Assembly (NCBI GenBank): GCA_002449695.1
Contig: DJXI01000058.1
Span: forward strand, 6,389 to 67,050
Direction: 5' to 3'
From: Verrucomicrobia bacterium UBA7008
Lineage (GTDB): Bacteria > Verrucomicrobiota > Kiritimatiellia > RFP12 > UBA1067
DNA: 60,662 bases
Shown: piece after piece, positions 1 through 8,334 of the stretch
Position numbering within the stretch: the stretch's first letter is position 1
Layout of the letters: the number at the start of each line of letters is the position of its first letter
Translations under genes and position numbers: made by a program
Notes under the pieces: generated by a model
Database searches by the model: none
What the model was told of the DNA's origin: nothing
The model's input: the letters and a program-made list of their open reading frames with translations, nothing else

Positions 1-376
1 CGGCTTCAGCGGGTTCCTCGGCCGCGGGCTCTTCAGCTTCGGGTTCCTCGGCCGCGGATTCCTCCTCAGCCGGCTCTTCCTCGGCTGCCGCCTCTTCCGC
101 CGCAGGTTCCTCGGCCTCTGCCGGTTCCTCGGCCGCAGGCTCCGCCGCCGCAGGTTCCTCGGCCTCCGCCGGTTCCTCGGCCGCAGGCTCCGCCGCCGCA
201 GGCTCCTCGGCTTCGGCCGCGTCCTCGTCCGCAGACGCTTCGGCTGGTGCCGCCGCGCTCTCGCTTTCAAGATCCGCGAGCAGATCGTCGAGATCGTCTT
301 GTGCAAAACTATGAACACCAACGACCGCAATGGCCATTGTCGCGCCGAGGGCGACCAGGTTTCTCAGGTTCGTCAT
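1..376 (-). CDS. N-terminal part of a probable type IV pilus/type II secretin (PilQ-like), cut by window edge
   Basis: Only the first 125 codons are inside the window. They start at an ATG at 376 with AAGGAG eleven bases upstream. The product begins with a signal peptide (about residues 1-25, ending in HSFAQ), followed by a long disordered stretch made almost only of Ala, Glu and Pro. No secretin domain is visible. The secretin call is an inference from position: this is the last gene after PilM-N, PilO-like and PilP-like genes, the place taken by the secretin Amuc_1098 in Akkermansia and by pilQ in pilMNOPQ operons. The acidic linker could instead belong to any periplasmic protein, so the call needs the missing downstream sequence. 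Confidence 0.55.
   Translation of the reverse strand, partial: MTNLRNLVALGATMAIAVVGVHSFAQDDLDDLLADLESESAAAPAEASADEDAAEAEEPAAAEPAAEEPAEAEEPAAAEPAAEEPAEAEEPAAEEAAAEEEPAEEESAAEEPEAEEPAAEEPAEA
107..202 (-). repeat. Two tandem 48-bp copies in the Ala/Glu/Pro-rich linker
   Basis: Two copies of a 48-bp unit (107-154 and 155-202) differ at a single base. They encode a 16-residue Glu-Pro-Ala-rich unit in the linker of the putative secretin. Degenerate copies continue on both sides. Because the unit is a multiple of three, copy-number change would alter linker length without breaking the frame. Confidence 0.8.
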
Positions 377-426
377 ATCGAACGTTGCTCCTTGTTGACT
401 GTGTTGATATTATAAACTATTTTTTC

Positions 427-1572
427 TCACTGTTCAAGTGGTGCGGTGAGAGTTTTCTTTCCGGCCTCACCCGCCACCGAAACCGTCACGACCTTGTCGC
501 CGCGCTTGATTTCAACGACTTTATACGCATTGCCGTTGAGTTTGATCTCGTCGCCGACCGCAACCGAGAACTCCTTCGGCTCGCCGCGCGTGTAGACGAG
601 CGTGGCCTTCGCGTCCACCGCGACCGGCCGCTTCGACTCGCCCACGACCAGTTCGAGGCGCTTGCGGTCCTTCTTGCGCTCGATCGTGGCGATGGACGTG
701 TCGACCGTGCGCGTCAGCTGACGCTCGCCCTTGCTCGCCGCGATCTTGCGCTCCTCGCTGCGCGCCGTGTAGCCCTTGACGACGAATCCCGTCGGCATCT
801 GCTCCGCCGCGCCGATCTCCTCGCCCTCGAGCACCGAGTACGTCACGCCGCGCTGCCCGTACGCGTTCTTCCGCTTCGGATCGCGGAAGTAGTAGCGCTT
901 CGCGCCGTTCGGCAGCGGGGCCACCTTGTCGAAGTAGAACGGCAGATGCGTCTCCTGGAGCGGCAGCTTGAGTTCGAGCGAATCGAGGTAGTCGGGATGC
1001 GACGCCGGATCGTTCGGATCCGTCTTCGCCTCGAACTCCTCCCAGTTGGTGAACCCGTCGCCGTCCAGATCCCCGTCGCGGTCGTCGCGGTTCGGATCGA
1101 GCCCGTGCGCGGCCTCGTACTCGTCGTCCATGCCGTCGCCGTCGGAATCGAGCACGACCTTCTGCTCCTCCGGCTGCTTCGCGCCGCACAGCGGGCACGT
1201 CTTCATCCCGAACGGAATCGGCAGCCCGCACGACTTCTTCTCGTCGGCCGGATCGCCCTGCTCGCAGAAGACGCGCCGCTCCGACGCCATGAAGCTCTCC
1301 TGCGTCTCGGCGATCTCGACCACCTTCGGCGGCGTGCGCACGTCCTTCTCCGCGGCTTCGTACGGCGCCATGTCGACCGCCTCGACGCCCGTGTCGCCGC
1401 TGCGCGCGCCGCCCAGGCCCGCCAGCGTCGCGTTGGCCTTCTCGTCCGGATCCGTGCCGAGCGCCGTCACGAGCGCGAACACCGCCGCGCCCAGCGCCAG
1501 CACGCCGCCGGCCGCCACGAGCCAGTCCCAGTGCGCCGCGAAAAATCCCCTGCCTTCCTTGCCCGCGATCAT
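427..1572 (-). CDS. PilP-like inner-membrane pilus protein with zinc-ribbon-like cysteines and TSP3-type repeats (Amuc_1099-like position)
   Basis: This 381-residue protein has one membrane segment near residues 16-38. A four-cysteine cluster follows (C103, C115, C126, C129, the last pair as CPLC), then two acidic DxDGDG motifs at about 142-150 and 166-173 with the look of thrombospondin type 3 calcium loops. The C-terminal 100 residues are a small beta-rich domain resembling the HR domain of PilP/GspC, which contacts the secretin. The start overlaps the stop of the preceding gene by ATGA. Operon position matches Amuc_1099 and pilP. The membrane anchor, cysteines and repeats are seen; the PilP role is inferred from order and shape. 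Confidence 0.6.
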   Translation of the reverse strand: MIAGKEGRGFFAAHWDWLVAAGGVLALGAAVFALVTALGTDPDEKANATLAGLGGARSGDTGVEAVDMAPYEAAEKDVRTPPKVVEIAETQESFMASERRVFCEQGDPADEKKSCGLPIPFGMKTCPLCGAKQPEEQKVVLDSDGDGMDDEYEAAHGLDPNRDDRDGDLDGDGFTNWEEFEAKTDPNDPASHPDYLDSLELKLPLQETHLPFYFDKVAPLPNGAKRYYFRDPKRKNAYGQRGVTYSVLEGEEIGAAEQMPTGFVVKGYTARSEERKIAASKGERQLTRTVDTSIATIERKKDRKRLELVVGESKRPVAVDAKATLVYTRGEPKEFSVAVGDEIKLNGNAYKVVEIKRGDKVVTVSVAGEAGKKTLTAPLEQ

Positions 1573-2579
1573 TCCGCCACCTCCTTCGCTTCCTCGGACT
1601 CCCCGGCTTCCTTCGCCGCCGCGGCGGTGCCGAAGTCATAGGTCGTCAGTTTCAACGTCACCGTCAGCGGCTCGTCCAGCTCGGGGTCGGTCACGAGCCC
1701 CTTGCGGTTGACCTCCTCGGCCGCCACCTCCTGCTCCTCGGCCGCCGGCTGATGCCGCCGCCCGCGCCCGCGCCGGCCGCCGCCGGACGTTTCCGTCTTC
1801 TCCTTGCCGCCGAAGATCTCGGCGAGCGTATCCTTCTCCTTCGCGAACGAGAAGCCGTCGACCACGATGAAGCGCTCGATGATCGCGCACGCATCGATGA
1901 TCCGCACGAACGCCGCCGGCTTCGCCGTGAACTTCAGCTCGTAGCTCTGGGGCGTCGCCGGGTCCTTGGCGACGATCTCCTTCGCCGCGTTCTTGCGCGG
2001 GCCGCGGCGCTTCGGCTGCTCCTCCTCTTCCTTCGGCGCCTCGGCCGCCGCGCCCACCGTGACGGCCTTCAGCTCGCGCGCGCCGCAGCGCGCGAGGATC
2101 TTGACGAGCAGCGACACCTCCGACCACTGGCGCTGGAGCGCATCCAGCCGCTCGCGCGGGGGCATGCTGCCGCCGATGATGTAGTCCTTGAAGCCGAAGT
2201 CGAAGTCCTCCTTGACGATGTTCCCGTTAACGCCGCCGGGCAGCTTCGCGAGCTCGCGCGCCTCGACGACCATCTTCTGCTTGAACGACTCCGGCGTCGC
2301 CGCGCCGTCGGCCGCGAAGTCGCCGGCCGTCGCGAGGGCCAGCACCTCCGTGCGCCAGGCGTCCAGCTTCTGCGCGTTCGCGTCGATCGCCGCCACCGAT
2401 TCCGACTTCGGCGCGATCTTCGCCGAATTGATGCGCCGGACGTTGCCGAGCGCCGTCTCCAGGTCCTCGGCCTTCTCGCCCTGCTCCGCCCACGCGGAGT
2501 AGGTCAGATAGCCGACCGCCAGCACCGCGACGAGCGCCACGCCGCCGATCGCGGCCATCGTGATTTGGTTCCTGTTCAT
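1569..2579 (-). CDS. PilO-like pilus alignment protein, positional counterpart of Akkermansia Amuc_1100
   Basis: This 336-residue bitopic protein has a short cytoplasmic end, a membrane helix at about residues 8-28, a coiled-coil-prone segment, and a mixed alpha/beta periplasmic region interrupted by a low-complexity Glu/Arg/Gly stretch. Length and position fit Amuc_1100, an extracytoplasmic pilus-associated protein of Akkermansia known for effects on host metabolism, and PilO, which pairs with PilN beneath the secretin. It overlaps both neighbours by ATGA, so translation is probably coupled. I assign it by synteny and topology and cannot verify sequence similarity to Amuc_1100 without a search. 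Confidence 0.6.
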   Translation of the reverse strand: MNRNQITMAAIGGVALVAVLAVGYLTYSAWAEQGEKAEDLETALGNVRRINSAKIAPKSESVAAIDANAQKLDAWRTEVLALATAGDFAADGAATPESFKQKMVVEARELAKLPGGVNGNIVKEDFDFGFKDYIIGGSMPPRERLDALQRQWSEVSLLVKILARCGARELKAVTVGAAAEAPKEEEEQPKRRGPRKNAAKEIVAKDPATPQSYELKFTAKPAAFVRIIDACAIIERFIVVDGFSFAKEKDTLAEIFGGKEKTETSGGGRRGRGRRHQPAAEEQEVAAEEVNRKGLVTDPELDEPLTVTLKLTTYDFGTAAAAKEAGESEEAKEVAE

Positions 2580-4186
2580 TTAAACTTCACCTCCACTACA
2601 TACTGCTCGACGCAGTCGCCCTTGCCGAAGCTCGACATGTCGATCACCTTCACGGAATCCGGGTCGACGGCCGGATTCTCCTTCAGCCGCGCGACGACGA
2701 TCTCCGGCGCGGTCTTGCCGGCGTTGCGCCGGGAGAAGAACGCCACGCGGTCCTTCCAGCCGCGCAGCGTCACGCGGCCCGCCTCCCACTTCTCGATCCA
2801 CAGATCCTCGCCGATCGCCTGGCGGATCGCGTTGATCTGCGTCACCGCCGCGCCGCGCCGGACGACGAGCTGCCGCAGCGCCTCCGCGTCGGCGCGCGCC
2901 TGCTCCTCGCGGTTCTGCGCCGTCTTGATCTTCGCCTCGAAGCCCTTGAGCACGCTCGCCTTGCTTTCGATGGCGTCGTACTGCGCCTCGACGACCGCCT
3001 TGCCGTGGCCGACGGCCAGGAGGAGGCAGACCGCCGCCGCCACGAACGCGACCGCGCCCGCCGCCACGACGGGGATCTTGCGCACTTCCGCGCGCGCCGC
3101 GAGGATCGACGGCGGCATCAAGTTGATCGCCAGCTCCGCCTTGCCCGCCGCGTGCAGCGCGAGGCCCGCCGTCGCGCCGAGAAACGCGACGTCCGTCTCG
3201 AGCGCGGCCGCGTCGACCGCGCCGCCCGTGCCGATCGTCTCGAACGGGTTGAAGAACTCGACGTCGATCTGGAGCGAATCCTGGAAGAACTCGGCGAGCT
3301 GCGGCAGCAGCGCCGTGCCGCCCGTCAGGTACAGCTTCGTCGGCGCCCCGCCGCCCTGCTGCGAGCGGTAGAAGTTCATCGAGCGCGAAATCTCCGCGTT
3401 GAGGCGCGTCATCACCGCGCGGCACACCTTCGAGATCGTGTCGAGCGTCGCGTCGTCGTCCTCCATCACGCCGCCGAGCGAGACGTACGCCTTCTCGCGC
3501 TTGAACGCCTCGGCCTCGTCGAGCGTGCAGCCGAGCTTCTGCGCGATCTCCTTGGTGAGCGTGTTGCCCGCCACCGGGATCGAGCGGTTGTAGAGCTTGT
3601 CGCCCTCGACCACCACGAGCGAGGTCGTCTTCGCGCCGATGTCGAGGATGATCGCGCAGTCGTCCGCGCCCGGGCGGTTCGCCTTGAGCGCGTTCGCGAG
3701 CGCGAGCGGCGCCACGTCCACGAGCTCCGGCGTGAAGCCCGCCGCCGCCACCGCGTCCGTGATCGCCTCGATCTGCTCGATCTTCGCCGCGACGATCATC
3801 ACCGACTTGTCGCCGTTCTCGGTCTCGCCCAGCACCTGCCGGTCGCAGATCATCTCGTCGATCGGGAACGGCACGTTCTGCTCGACCTCGTAGCGGACCA
3901 GCTGCTCGAACTTCGCCTGGTCGCTGCCCGCGAACGGGATCGCCGCGAAGCGCGGGAAGACCATCTGGCCCGAGACGGCGATCGCCACCTTGCCGGGCTT
4001 GATGCCCTTCTCGCGGACGATCTCCAGGAGCGCGGGCGCGAGGATCGTCCCCGCGTTGCCCGAGTCGAGCGGCGCGGCGAGCGCGGCCGTGCCGTAGTTC
4101 ACGAGCTTCGGCTTCGCGCCCAGCTCGTATTCGGCGAGCGTGACCGACGACGCGCCGATGTTCAATGTCAATGTCTTGCTGGCCAT
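2576..4186 (-). CDS. pilM: PilM-PilN fusion, type IV pilus inner-membrane platform
   Basis: The 536-residue product joins two normally separate proteins. Residues 1 to about 345 are PilM, an actin/FtsA-like ATP-binding fold: NIGASSVTL near the N-terminus, ILDIGAKTTSLVVVEG as the second phosphate loop, and LTGGTALLP near the end of the fold. At about residue 353 comes INLMPP followed by basic residues, the N-terminal peptide by which PilN normally docks on PilM. A membrane helix (about 373-396), a coiled coil and a PilN-like periplasmic domain then follow. A ribosome site AAGGAAGG lies nine bases before the ATG. The gene follows the 254-residue secreted protein by 21 bases and leads into the PilO-like gene. 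Confidence 0.85.
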   Translation of the reverse strand: MASKTLTLNIGASSVTLAEYELGAKPKLVNYGTAALAAPLDSGNAGTILAPALLEIVREKGIKPGKVAIAVSGQMVFPRFAAIPFAGSDQAKFEQLVRYEVEQNVPFPIDEMICDRQVLGETENGDKSVMIVAAKIEQIEAITDAVAAAGFTPELVDVAPLALANALKANRPGADDCAIILDIGAKTTSLVVVEGDKLYNRSIPVAGNTLTKEIAQKLGCTLDEAEAFKREKAYVSLGGVMEDDDATLDTISKVCRAVMTRLNAEISRSMNFYRSQQGGGAPTKLYLTGGTALLPQLAEFFQDSLQIDVEFFNPFETIGTGGAVDAAALETDVAFLGATAGLALHAAGKAELAINLMPPSILAARAEVRKIPVVAAGAVAFVAAAVCLLLAVGHGKAVVEAQYDAIESKASVLKGFEAKIKTAQNREEQARADAEALRQLVVRRGAAVTQINAIRQAIGEDLWIEKWEAGRVTLRGWKDRVAFFSRRNAGKTAPEIVVARLKENPAVDPDSVKVIDMSSFGKGDCVEQYVVEVKFK

Positions 4187-4207
4187 GTGCGGCGACCTTC
4201 CTTGCTG

Positions 4208-4972
4208 TTACTGCATGACGGCTTCGTAGTCGTTCGGGTTCACGAGCGCCCAGATCGTCTTCGAGCGGTCCATGAGGCCCTGGCGGCGCTCGATCATCGG
4301 CTCGCCGCCCTTCGTCGTCGCGTTCATGATCTTCTGGTTGTTCCAGAACGCGTCCTCCAGGCTCTTCGGATGCGCGAAGTCCTTGACCTCGCCGCCCGAG
4401 CTCTCGCAGTCGCCCGCGAGCACCTCGCCCTTGTCGTTGGTGATCACGATGCCGACCGCGCACGGCTCGCCGTAGCGCTCGAGGTACGACGGCGGCAGCA
4501 CGACCGAGGCCGCGTGCGACCCGTCGGGGATGTTCTGGTAGGTGACCGTGGTCGTGAAGTACGAGTAGGGCGGGATGCCCTCCTTGTTGCTGCGGTTGAG
4601 CGTCGAGGTCTTCGTGTCCAGGAGGACGTGCCACGTGAACGTCAGCTGGTTCTGGAAGTCCGCGTACGTCGAGTACTTCGTCTCCAGGACGATCCACTTG
4701 CGCGGACGCGTGTACGCGCCCGAGACGTACGTCGCGCCGTTGATGCTCGGCGCGCCGAACGTCGCCTGCTTGTTGAGGCGCGGGAACATGTCGATCGTCA
4801 CCTTGGCGTCCTTGCCCGAGGTCGGCGCCTCCTCGTCCGCCGCCGCCGCCGCCTTCGCGGCGCGGCCCGCGGACATGCGCGTGCCCGCGCTGCGCCTGCC
4901 CGTCGTCACGGGCGCCGCCGTCACCGCCGCGACCGTCAGCGCGGCAACCGTCAAAATCATCAGCTTCTTCAT
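4208..4972 (-). CDS. Secreted protein of the pilus operon, positional counterpart of Amuc_1102
   Basis: The 254-residue product starts with a clear signal peptide (MKKLMILTVAALTVAAVTAA), followed by an Ala/Arg-rich linker and a beta-rich region with many aromatic and Thr residues, consistent with an Ig-like or jelly-roll fold. No cysteine-rich or catalytic motif is visible. It is the first gene of the five-gene pilus operon, as Amuc_1102 is in Akkermansia, where the product is reported to have an Ig-like fold. A role as a periplasmic or surface pilus accessory is inferred from context only. Confidence 0.55.
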   Translation of the reverse strand: MKKLMILTVAALTVAAVTAAPVTTGRRSAGTRMSAGRAAKAAAAADEEAPTSGKDAKVTIDMFPRLNKQATFGAPSINGATYVSGAYTRPRKWIVLETKYSTYADFQNQLTFTWHVLLDTKTSTLNRSNKEGIPPYSYFTTTVTYQNIPDGSHAASVVLPPSYLERYGEPCAVGIVITNDKGEVLAGDCESSGGEVKDFAHPKSLEDAFWNNQKIMNATTKGGEPMIERRQGLMDRSKTIWALVNPNDYEAVMQ

Positions 4973-5011
4973 GAGTTCATTCCTTTCTTGTTGTGTTGTG
5001 AAATGTGGGGG

Positions 5012-6001
5012 TTACAAAACTTTGATCTTCGGCAGGTCCTGGATGTCCACGAGGCCGACCACCCGGCCGTCCGCGTCGCACACCGGCAGGTCGTCGATGC
5101 GCCGCTTCTCGAACACCTTGACGATCTCCGCCGCGAGCGCGTCGTCGCGCACGAAGAGGGGGCTGCGCGTCATGTGGTTCGCCACCGGCTCGCCCAGCAC
5201 GTCGCCGCTGCCCCGGCCCGCGACGACGCGCCGGAAGTCGCCGTCGGTGAAGATGCCCGCGAGCCGCCCGTCCGCGGCGGCGATCACCGCGGCGCCCGAC
5301 TTGGCCTTCGTCATCGCCATGAGCGCGTCCATCACCGTCGCCGCCGGCGCCACCTTCGCCAGCTTCTCGCCCGTGCGCATGATGTCGGTTACCTTCAGGA
5401 TGAGCGCGCGCCCGATCGCGCCCGCCGGGTGGTTCAGCGCGTAGCTTTCGACGTCGAACTTCAGCGCGTCGATCATCACCATCGCGAGCGCGTCGCCCAT
5501 CGCCATCGTCGCCGTCGTCGAGTTCGTCGGCGCCATGCCGAAGGGGCACGCCTCCTTCCCGCACGGGATTTCGATGTGGATGTCGCTCATCTCGGCGAGC
5601 GTCGACTGCGGCCGGCCCGTCATGCCGATGACCTTCAGGCCGTGCCGCCGGATGGCGGGGATGAGCCGCAGGATCTCGTCGCTCTCGCCCGAGAAGCTCA
5701 GCGCGATGAGCACGTCGCGCGGCGCGACCATCCCGAGGTCTCCGTGCATCGCCTGCACGGGGTTGAGGCAGATCGAGCGCGTCCCCGTCGAGGCGAAGAT
5801 CGCGCTCATCTTCTCCGCGATGGCGAGGTTCTTGCCGACCCCCGTCACCACGATGATGCCTTCGTTGCGGATGCACGCGAGCATGAGATCGACCGCCCGG
5901 GCGAACGAAGCACCCAGCGAATCGCGGGTGCGGCGAAGCCCTTCGATCTCGATATCGAAGACTTCCGCCGCCCGTTTGATCATCTCCTGCTCTGTCATCA
6001 A
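5012..6001 (-). CDS. kdsD: D-arabinose-5-phosphate isomerase
   Basis: KdsD converts D-ribulose 5-phosphate to D-arabinose 5-phosphate, the first step to Kdo for lipopolysaccharide. The 329-residue protein has the full family layout: an N-terminal SIS sugar-isomerase domain (about 35-180) with GVGKN, the NPVQAMHGDLG loop with its conserved His, ALSFSGES and HPAGAIGR, then two CBS domains (about 205-329). The length is normal for the family. HPAGAIGR replaces the more usual HPGGALGR. AAAGG lies just upstream of the ATG at 6001, and a second ATG follows directly. It lies 39 bases before the pilus operon and may be cotranscribed with it. It implies an outer membrane with Kdo-containing LPS. Confidence 0.93.
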   Translation of the reverse strand: MMTEQEMIKRAAEVFDIEIEGLRRTRDSLGASFARAVDLMLACIRNEGIIVVTGVGKNLAIAEKMSAIFASTGTRSICLNPVQAMHGDLGMVAPRDVLIALSFSGESDEILRLIPAIRRHGLKVIGMTGRPQSTLAEMSDIHIEIPCGKEACPFGMAPTNSTTATMAMGDALAMVMIDALKFDVESYALNHPAGAIGRALILKVTDIMRTGEKLAKVAPAATVMDALMAMTKAKSGAAVIAAADGRLAGIFTDGDFRRVVAGRGSGDVLGEPVANHMTRSPLFVRDDALAAEIVKVFEKRRIDDLPVCDADGRVVGLVDIQDLPKIKVL

Positions 6002-6007
6002 TCGCCT

Positions 6008-6047
6008 TTCTCGGTTTCTCGGCTTCTCGGTTTCTAGACTTCTAGAA
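6008..6047. repeat. Five tandem 8-bp units with two CTAG sites upstream of kdsD
   Basis: The 59-base gap between pta and kdsD contains five consecutive 8-bp units. Three are TTCTCGGT or TTCTCGGC and two are TTCTAGAC and TTCTAGAA. The last two carry TCTAGA, the same core as the linkers of the hairpin arrays near 36.3-37.6 kb. No stem-forming sequence is present here. Confidence 0.75.
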
Positions 6048-6060
6048 TCCTCGTCGTCCT

Positions 6061-7098
6061 TTACTTTGTCGTGCTCTGCAAGAGCGTCACGCAGATCGTG
6101 CCCACGATGTCTTCCGCCGAGCAGCCGCGCGAGAGGTCGTTCATCGCCTTCGCGAGGCCCTGGAGGTTCGGTCCGATCGCGTCCGCCTCGCCGAGGCGCT
6201 GCGCGATCTTGTAGCCGATGTTGCCCGCCTGGAGGTCAGGGAAGATGAAGACGTTCGCGTTGCCCTGCACCGTGCCGTTCGGATTCTTGAGCTGGCCGAC
6301 CGACGGGACGATGGCCGCGTCGAACTGGAGCTCGCCGTCCATCTTGATGCCCTTCTCGGCAAAGACCGGCTTCGCGAGCTCGACCGCCTTCTGCACCTTT
6401 TCGACGAGGTCGCCCGCCGCCGAGCCCTTGGTGGAGAAGCTGAGGTACGCGACGCGCGGCTCGTTGCCGGTGAGGTCGCGGTACGTCTGCGCGGTCGCGA
6501 GGCCGATGTCGACGAGCTGCTCCGCCGTCGGGTTGGGGATGACGGCGCAGTCGCCGAACGCGAGCACCGAATCGCCCGCGGGCGTCGGCCGCTTGAGGTC
6601 CATGATGAAGCACGAACTCGCCGTCTTGACGCCCTTCTGCGTGCCGAGCGTGTGGAACGCCGCGCGCAGCATGTCGCCCGTCGAGGCGATGGAGCCCGCG
6701 ACGAGGCCGTCGACGCGGCCGAGCTTGACCATCATGCCGCCGAAGTAGATGCGCTTCGTGCGCAGCGTCTTCTGGGCCGCCGCGAGGTCGATGATCTTCT
6801 GCTTCTCGGCGGGCTTGCGCGCTTCCTTCGCGTTCCACGCCTCGAGGTACGCCGCCTCCAGCTCCGCGTCTCCTAAAGTGTAGTCGATCGTTCGGATGTT
6901 GCGTTCGGCGAGCTTCAGACCCGCCTTCGCCTCGGCCGCCGCGATCTCCTCGGCCGTGCCGAGCACGACCGGCGTGCAGATCTTGCGGTCGACGCAGGCG
7001 CACGCGGCCGTGATGACGCGCGCATCCATGCCCTCCGGCAGCACGACCGTGCCGTGCAGCGCCGAAGCCTTTTCAATAATCGTCTTGATTGCGTTCAT
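6061..7098 (-). CDS. pta: Phosphate acetyltransferase
   Basis: Pta interconverts acetyl-CoA and acetyl phosphate. With AckA it makes ATP from acetyl-CoA during fermentation, or activates acetate. The product is 345 residues, the short single-domain form (near 330 residues in Bacillus and Thermotoga) without the long N-terminal extension of E. coli Pta. Family blocks are visible: VVLPEGMDARV near the N-terminus, GLVAGSIASTGDMLRA, SSCFIMDLK, and NPNGTVQGNANVFIFPDLQ near the C-terminus. I chose ATG 7098 because GGAG sits six bases upstream and the sequence before it, in frame, is only shadow of ackA. It follows ackA by 35 bases. Confidence 0.95.
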   Translation of the reverse strand: MNAIKTIIEKASALHGTVVLPEGMDARVITAACACVDRKICTPVVLGTAEEIAAAEAKAGLKLAERNIRTIDYTLGDAELEAAYLEAWNAKEARKPAEKQKIIDLAAAQKTLRTKRIYFGGMMVKLGRVDGLVAGSIASTGDMLRAAFHTLGTQKGVKTASSCFIMDLKRPTPAGDSVLAFGDCAVIPNPTAEQLVDIGLATAQTYRDLTGNEPRVAYLSFSTKGSAAGDLVEKVQKAVELAKPVFAEKGIKMDGELQFDAAIVPSVGQLKNPNGTVQGNANVFIFPDLQAGNIGYKIAQRLGEADAIGPNLQGLAKAMNDLSRGCSAEDIVGTICVTLLQSTTK

Positions 7099-7133
7099 GG
7101 CTTGCTCCAGTCCCTTCTGTCCTTTAAGTCCCT

Positions 7134-8267
7134 TTACTTCCCGAGTATCTTCACGGTGTCCTGCGCGATGGCGAGCTCCTCGTTCGTCGGGATGATGACG
7201 ACCGGAATCTTGGAATCCCTGGTCGAGATCACCGCCACCTGGCCGCGCACCTTGTTCGCCTTCCTGTCGAGCTTGATCCCGAGCGCGCCGAGACGGCGGA
7301 CGATGCGCTCGCGCACCTCGCTCGAGTTCTCGCCGATGCCGCCCGTCATCACGATCGCGTCCGCGCCGCCGATCACGGTGTTGTAGCCGCCGATGTAGAA
7401 CGCCGTGCGGTAGGCGAGCATCTCCAGCGCGAGCTCGGCCTTCTTGTCGCCCTTCTCCGCCATCGCGCAGATGTCGCGGCAGTCGCTGGAACCCGCGAGC
7501 GCCGCAAGGCCCGACTTCTTGTTCAGGAGCGTATCCATCTCGGCCGGCGTCAGCTTCTCCGCCTCCATGATGGAGAGGACCGCCGCCGCGTCGATGTCGC
7601 CGCAGCGCGTGCCCATCACCATGCCGGCGAGCGGGGTGAGACCCATCGACGTGTCGACGCACTGGCCGTTCTTGACCGCCGCGAGCGACGAGCCGTTGCC
7701 CATGTGGCACGTGACGAGATTCACCTTGGAGACGGGCTTCTTGAGGAACTTCGCCGCCTCCTGGGTGATGAACTTGTGGCTCGTGCCGTGGAAGCCGTAC
7801 TTGCGGATGCCCATCTTCCTGTAGTACTTCGGGTCGATGGCGTACATCGCCGCGCAGTCGGGCATCGTCTGGTGGAACGCCGTGTCGAAGACCGCCACGT
7901 TCGGCACGCCCTTGAAGATCTTCTCGCACGCCTCGATGCCGCCGAGGTTCGCGGGCATGTGCAGGGGGCCGAACTTGACGAGCTTCCTGCACTTCGCCAT
8001 CACGTCCTTCGTCACCTTCACGGAGTCCTTGAAGACCTCCGCGCCGTGGAGGACGCGGTGGCCGATGGCGTCGACGTCCTTCGCGGCGTCGCCGAGATCC
8101 TTCACGACCTGGTCGAGCGCGGCCGTGTGGTCCTTCGGGCCGCCGCAGCCGATGCGTTCGACGAGGCCCTTGGCGATGCGCTCGCCCTTGACCATGTCGA
8201 AGAGCTGGTACTTGAGCGAGCTCGAGCCCGAGTTGATGACGAGAACTTTACGGATTGCCTTTTTCAT
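7134..8267 (-). CDS. ackA: Acetate kinase
   Basis: AckA catalyses acetyl phosphate + ADP to acetate + ATP. The 377-residue protein begins with the ASKHA-fold phosphate loop LVINSGSSSLKYQ and contains HRVLHGAE, VFDTAFHQTMP, YGFHGTSH, HMGNGSS, DTSMGLTPLAG and the adenosine-binding VMTGGIGENS. It is slightly shorter than the usual 395-400 residues but no core motif is missing. The ackA-pta order is the common one and implies acetate formation linked to substrate-level phosphorylation. An AAAGGAAAG lies rather far (about 18 bases) from the ATG. Confidence 0.96.
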   Translation of the reverse strand: MKKAIRKVLVINSGSSSLKYQLFDMVKGERIAKGLVERIGCGGPKDHTAALDQVVKDLGDAAKDVDAIGHRVLHGAEVFKDSVKVTKDVMAKCRKLVKFGPLHMPANLGGIEACEKIFKGVPNVAVFDTAFHQTMPDCAAMYAIDPKYYRKMGIRKYGFHGTSHKFITQEAAKFLKKPVSKVNLVTCHMGNGSSLAAVKNGQCVDTSMGLTPLAGMVMGTRCGDIDAAAVLSIMEAEKLTPAEMDTLLNKKSGLAALAGSSDCRDICAMAEKGDKKAELALEMLAYRTAFYIGGYNTVIGGADAIVMTGGIGENSSEVRERIVRRLGALGIKLDRKANKVRGQVAVISTRDSKIPVVIIPTNEELAIAQDTVKILGK

Positions 8268-8299
8268 ACGTGTTTGTCTGTTCTTTCCTTTGTTGCATC

Positions 8300-8334
8300 T
8301 TTCGCTTCGCCGCCCGGCGGGGGCCGCCGCCCCT
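8300..8334 (-). other. GC-rich hairpins between the giant gene and ackA
   Basis: Directly after the stop of the giant gene, the minus strand reads GGGGC-GGCG-GCCCC and then CGCCG-GG-CGGCG, two adjacent short hairpins. No U tract follows, so an intrinsic terminator is not supported. It may be a processing or attenuation structure between the giant-protein operon and ackA-pta. Confidence 0.35.

Noticed and set aside
6061..7992. A 643-residue Pta with an N-terminal extension
   Set aside because: The extension is antiphase shadow of ackA with Arg/Gly-rich nonsense; a proper ribosome site and the family start are at 7098.
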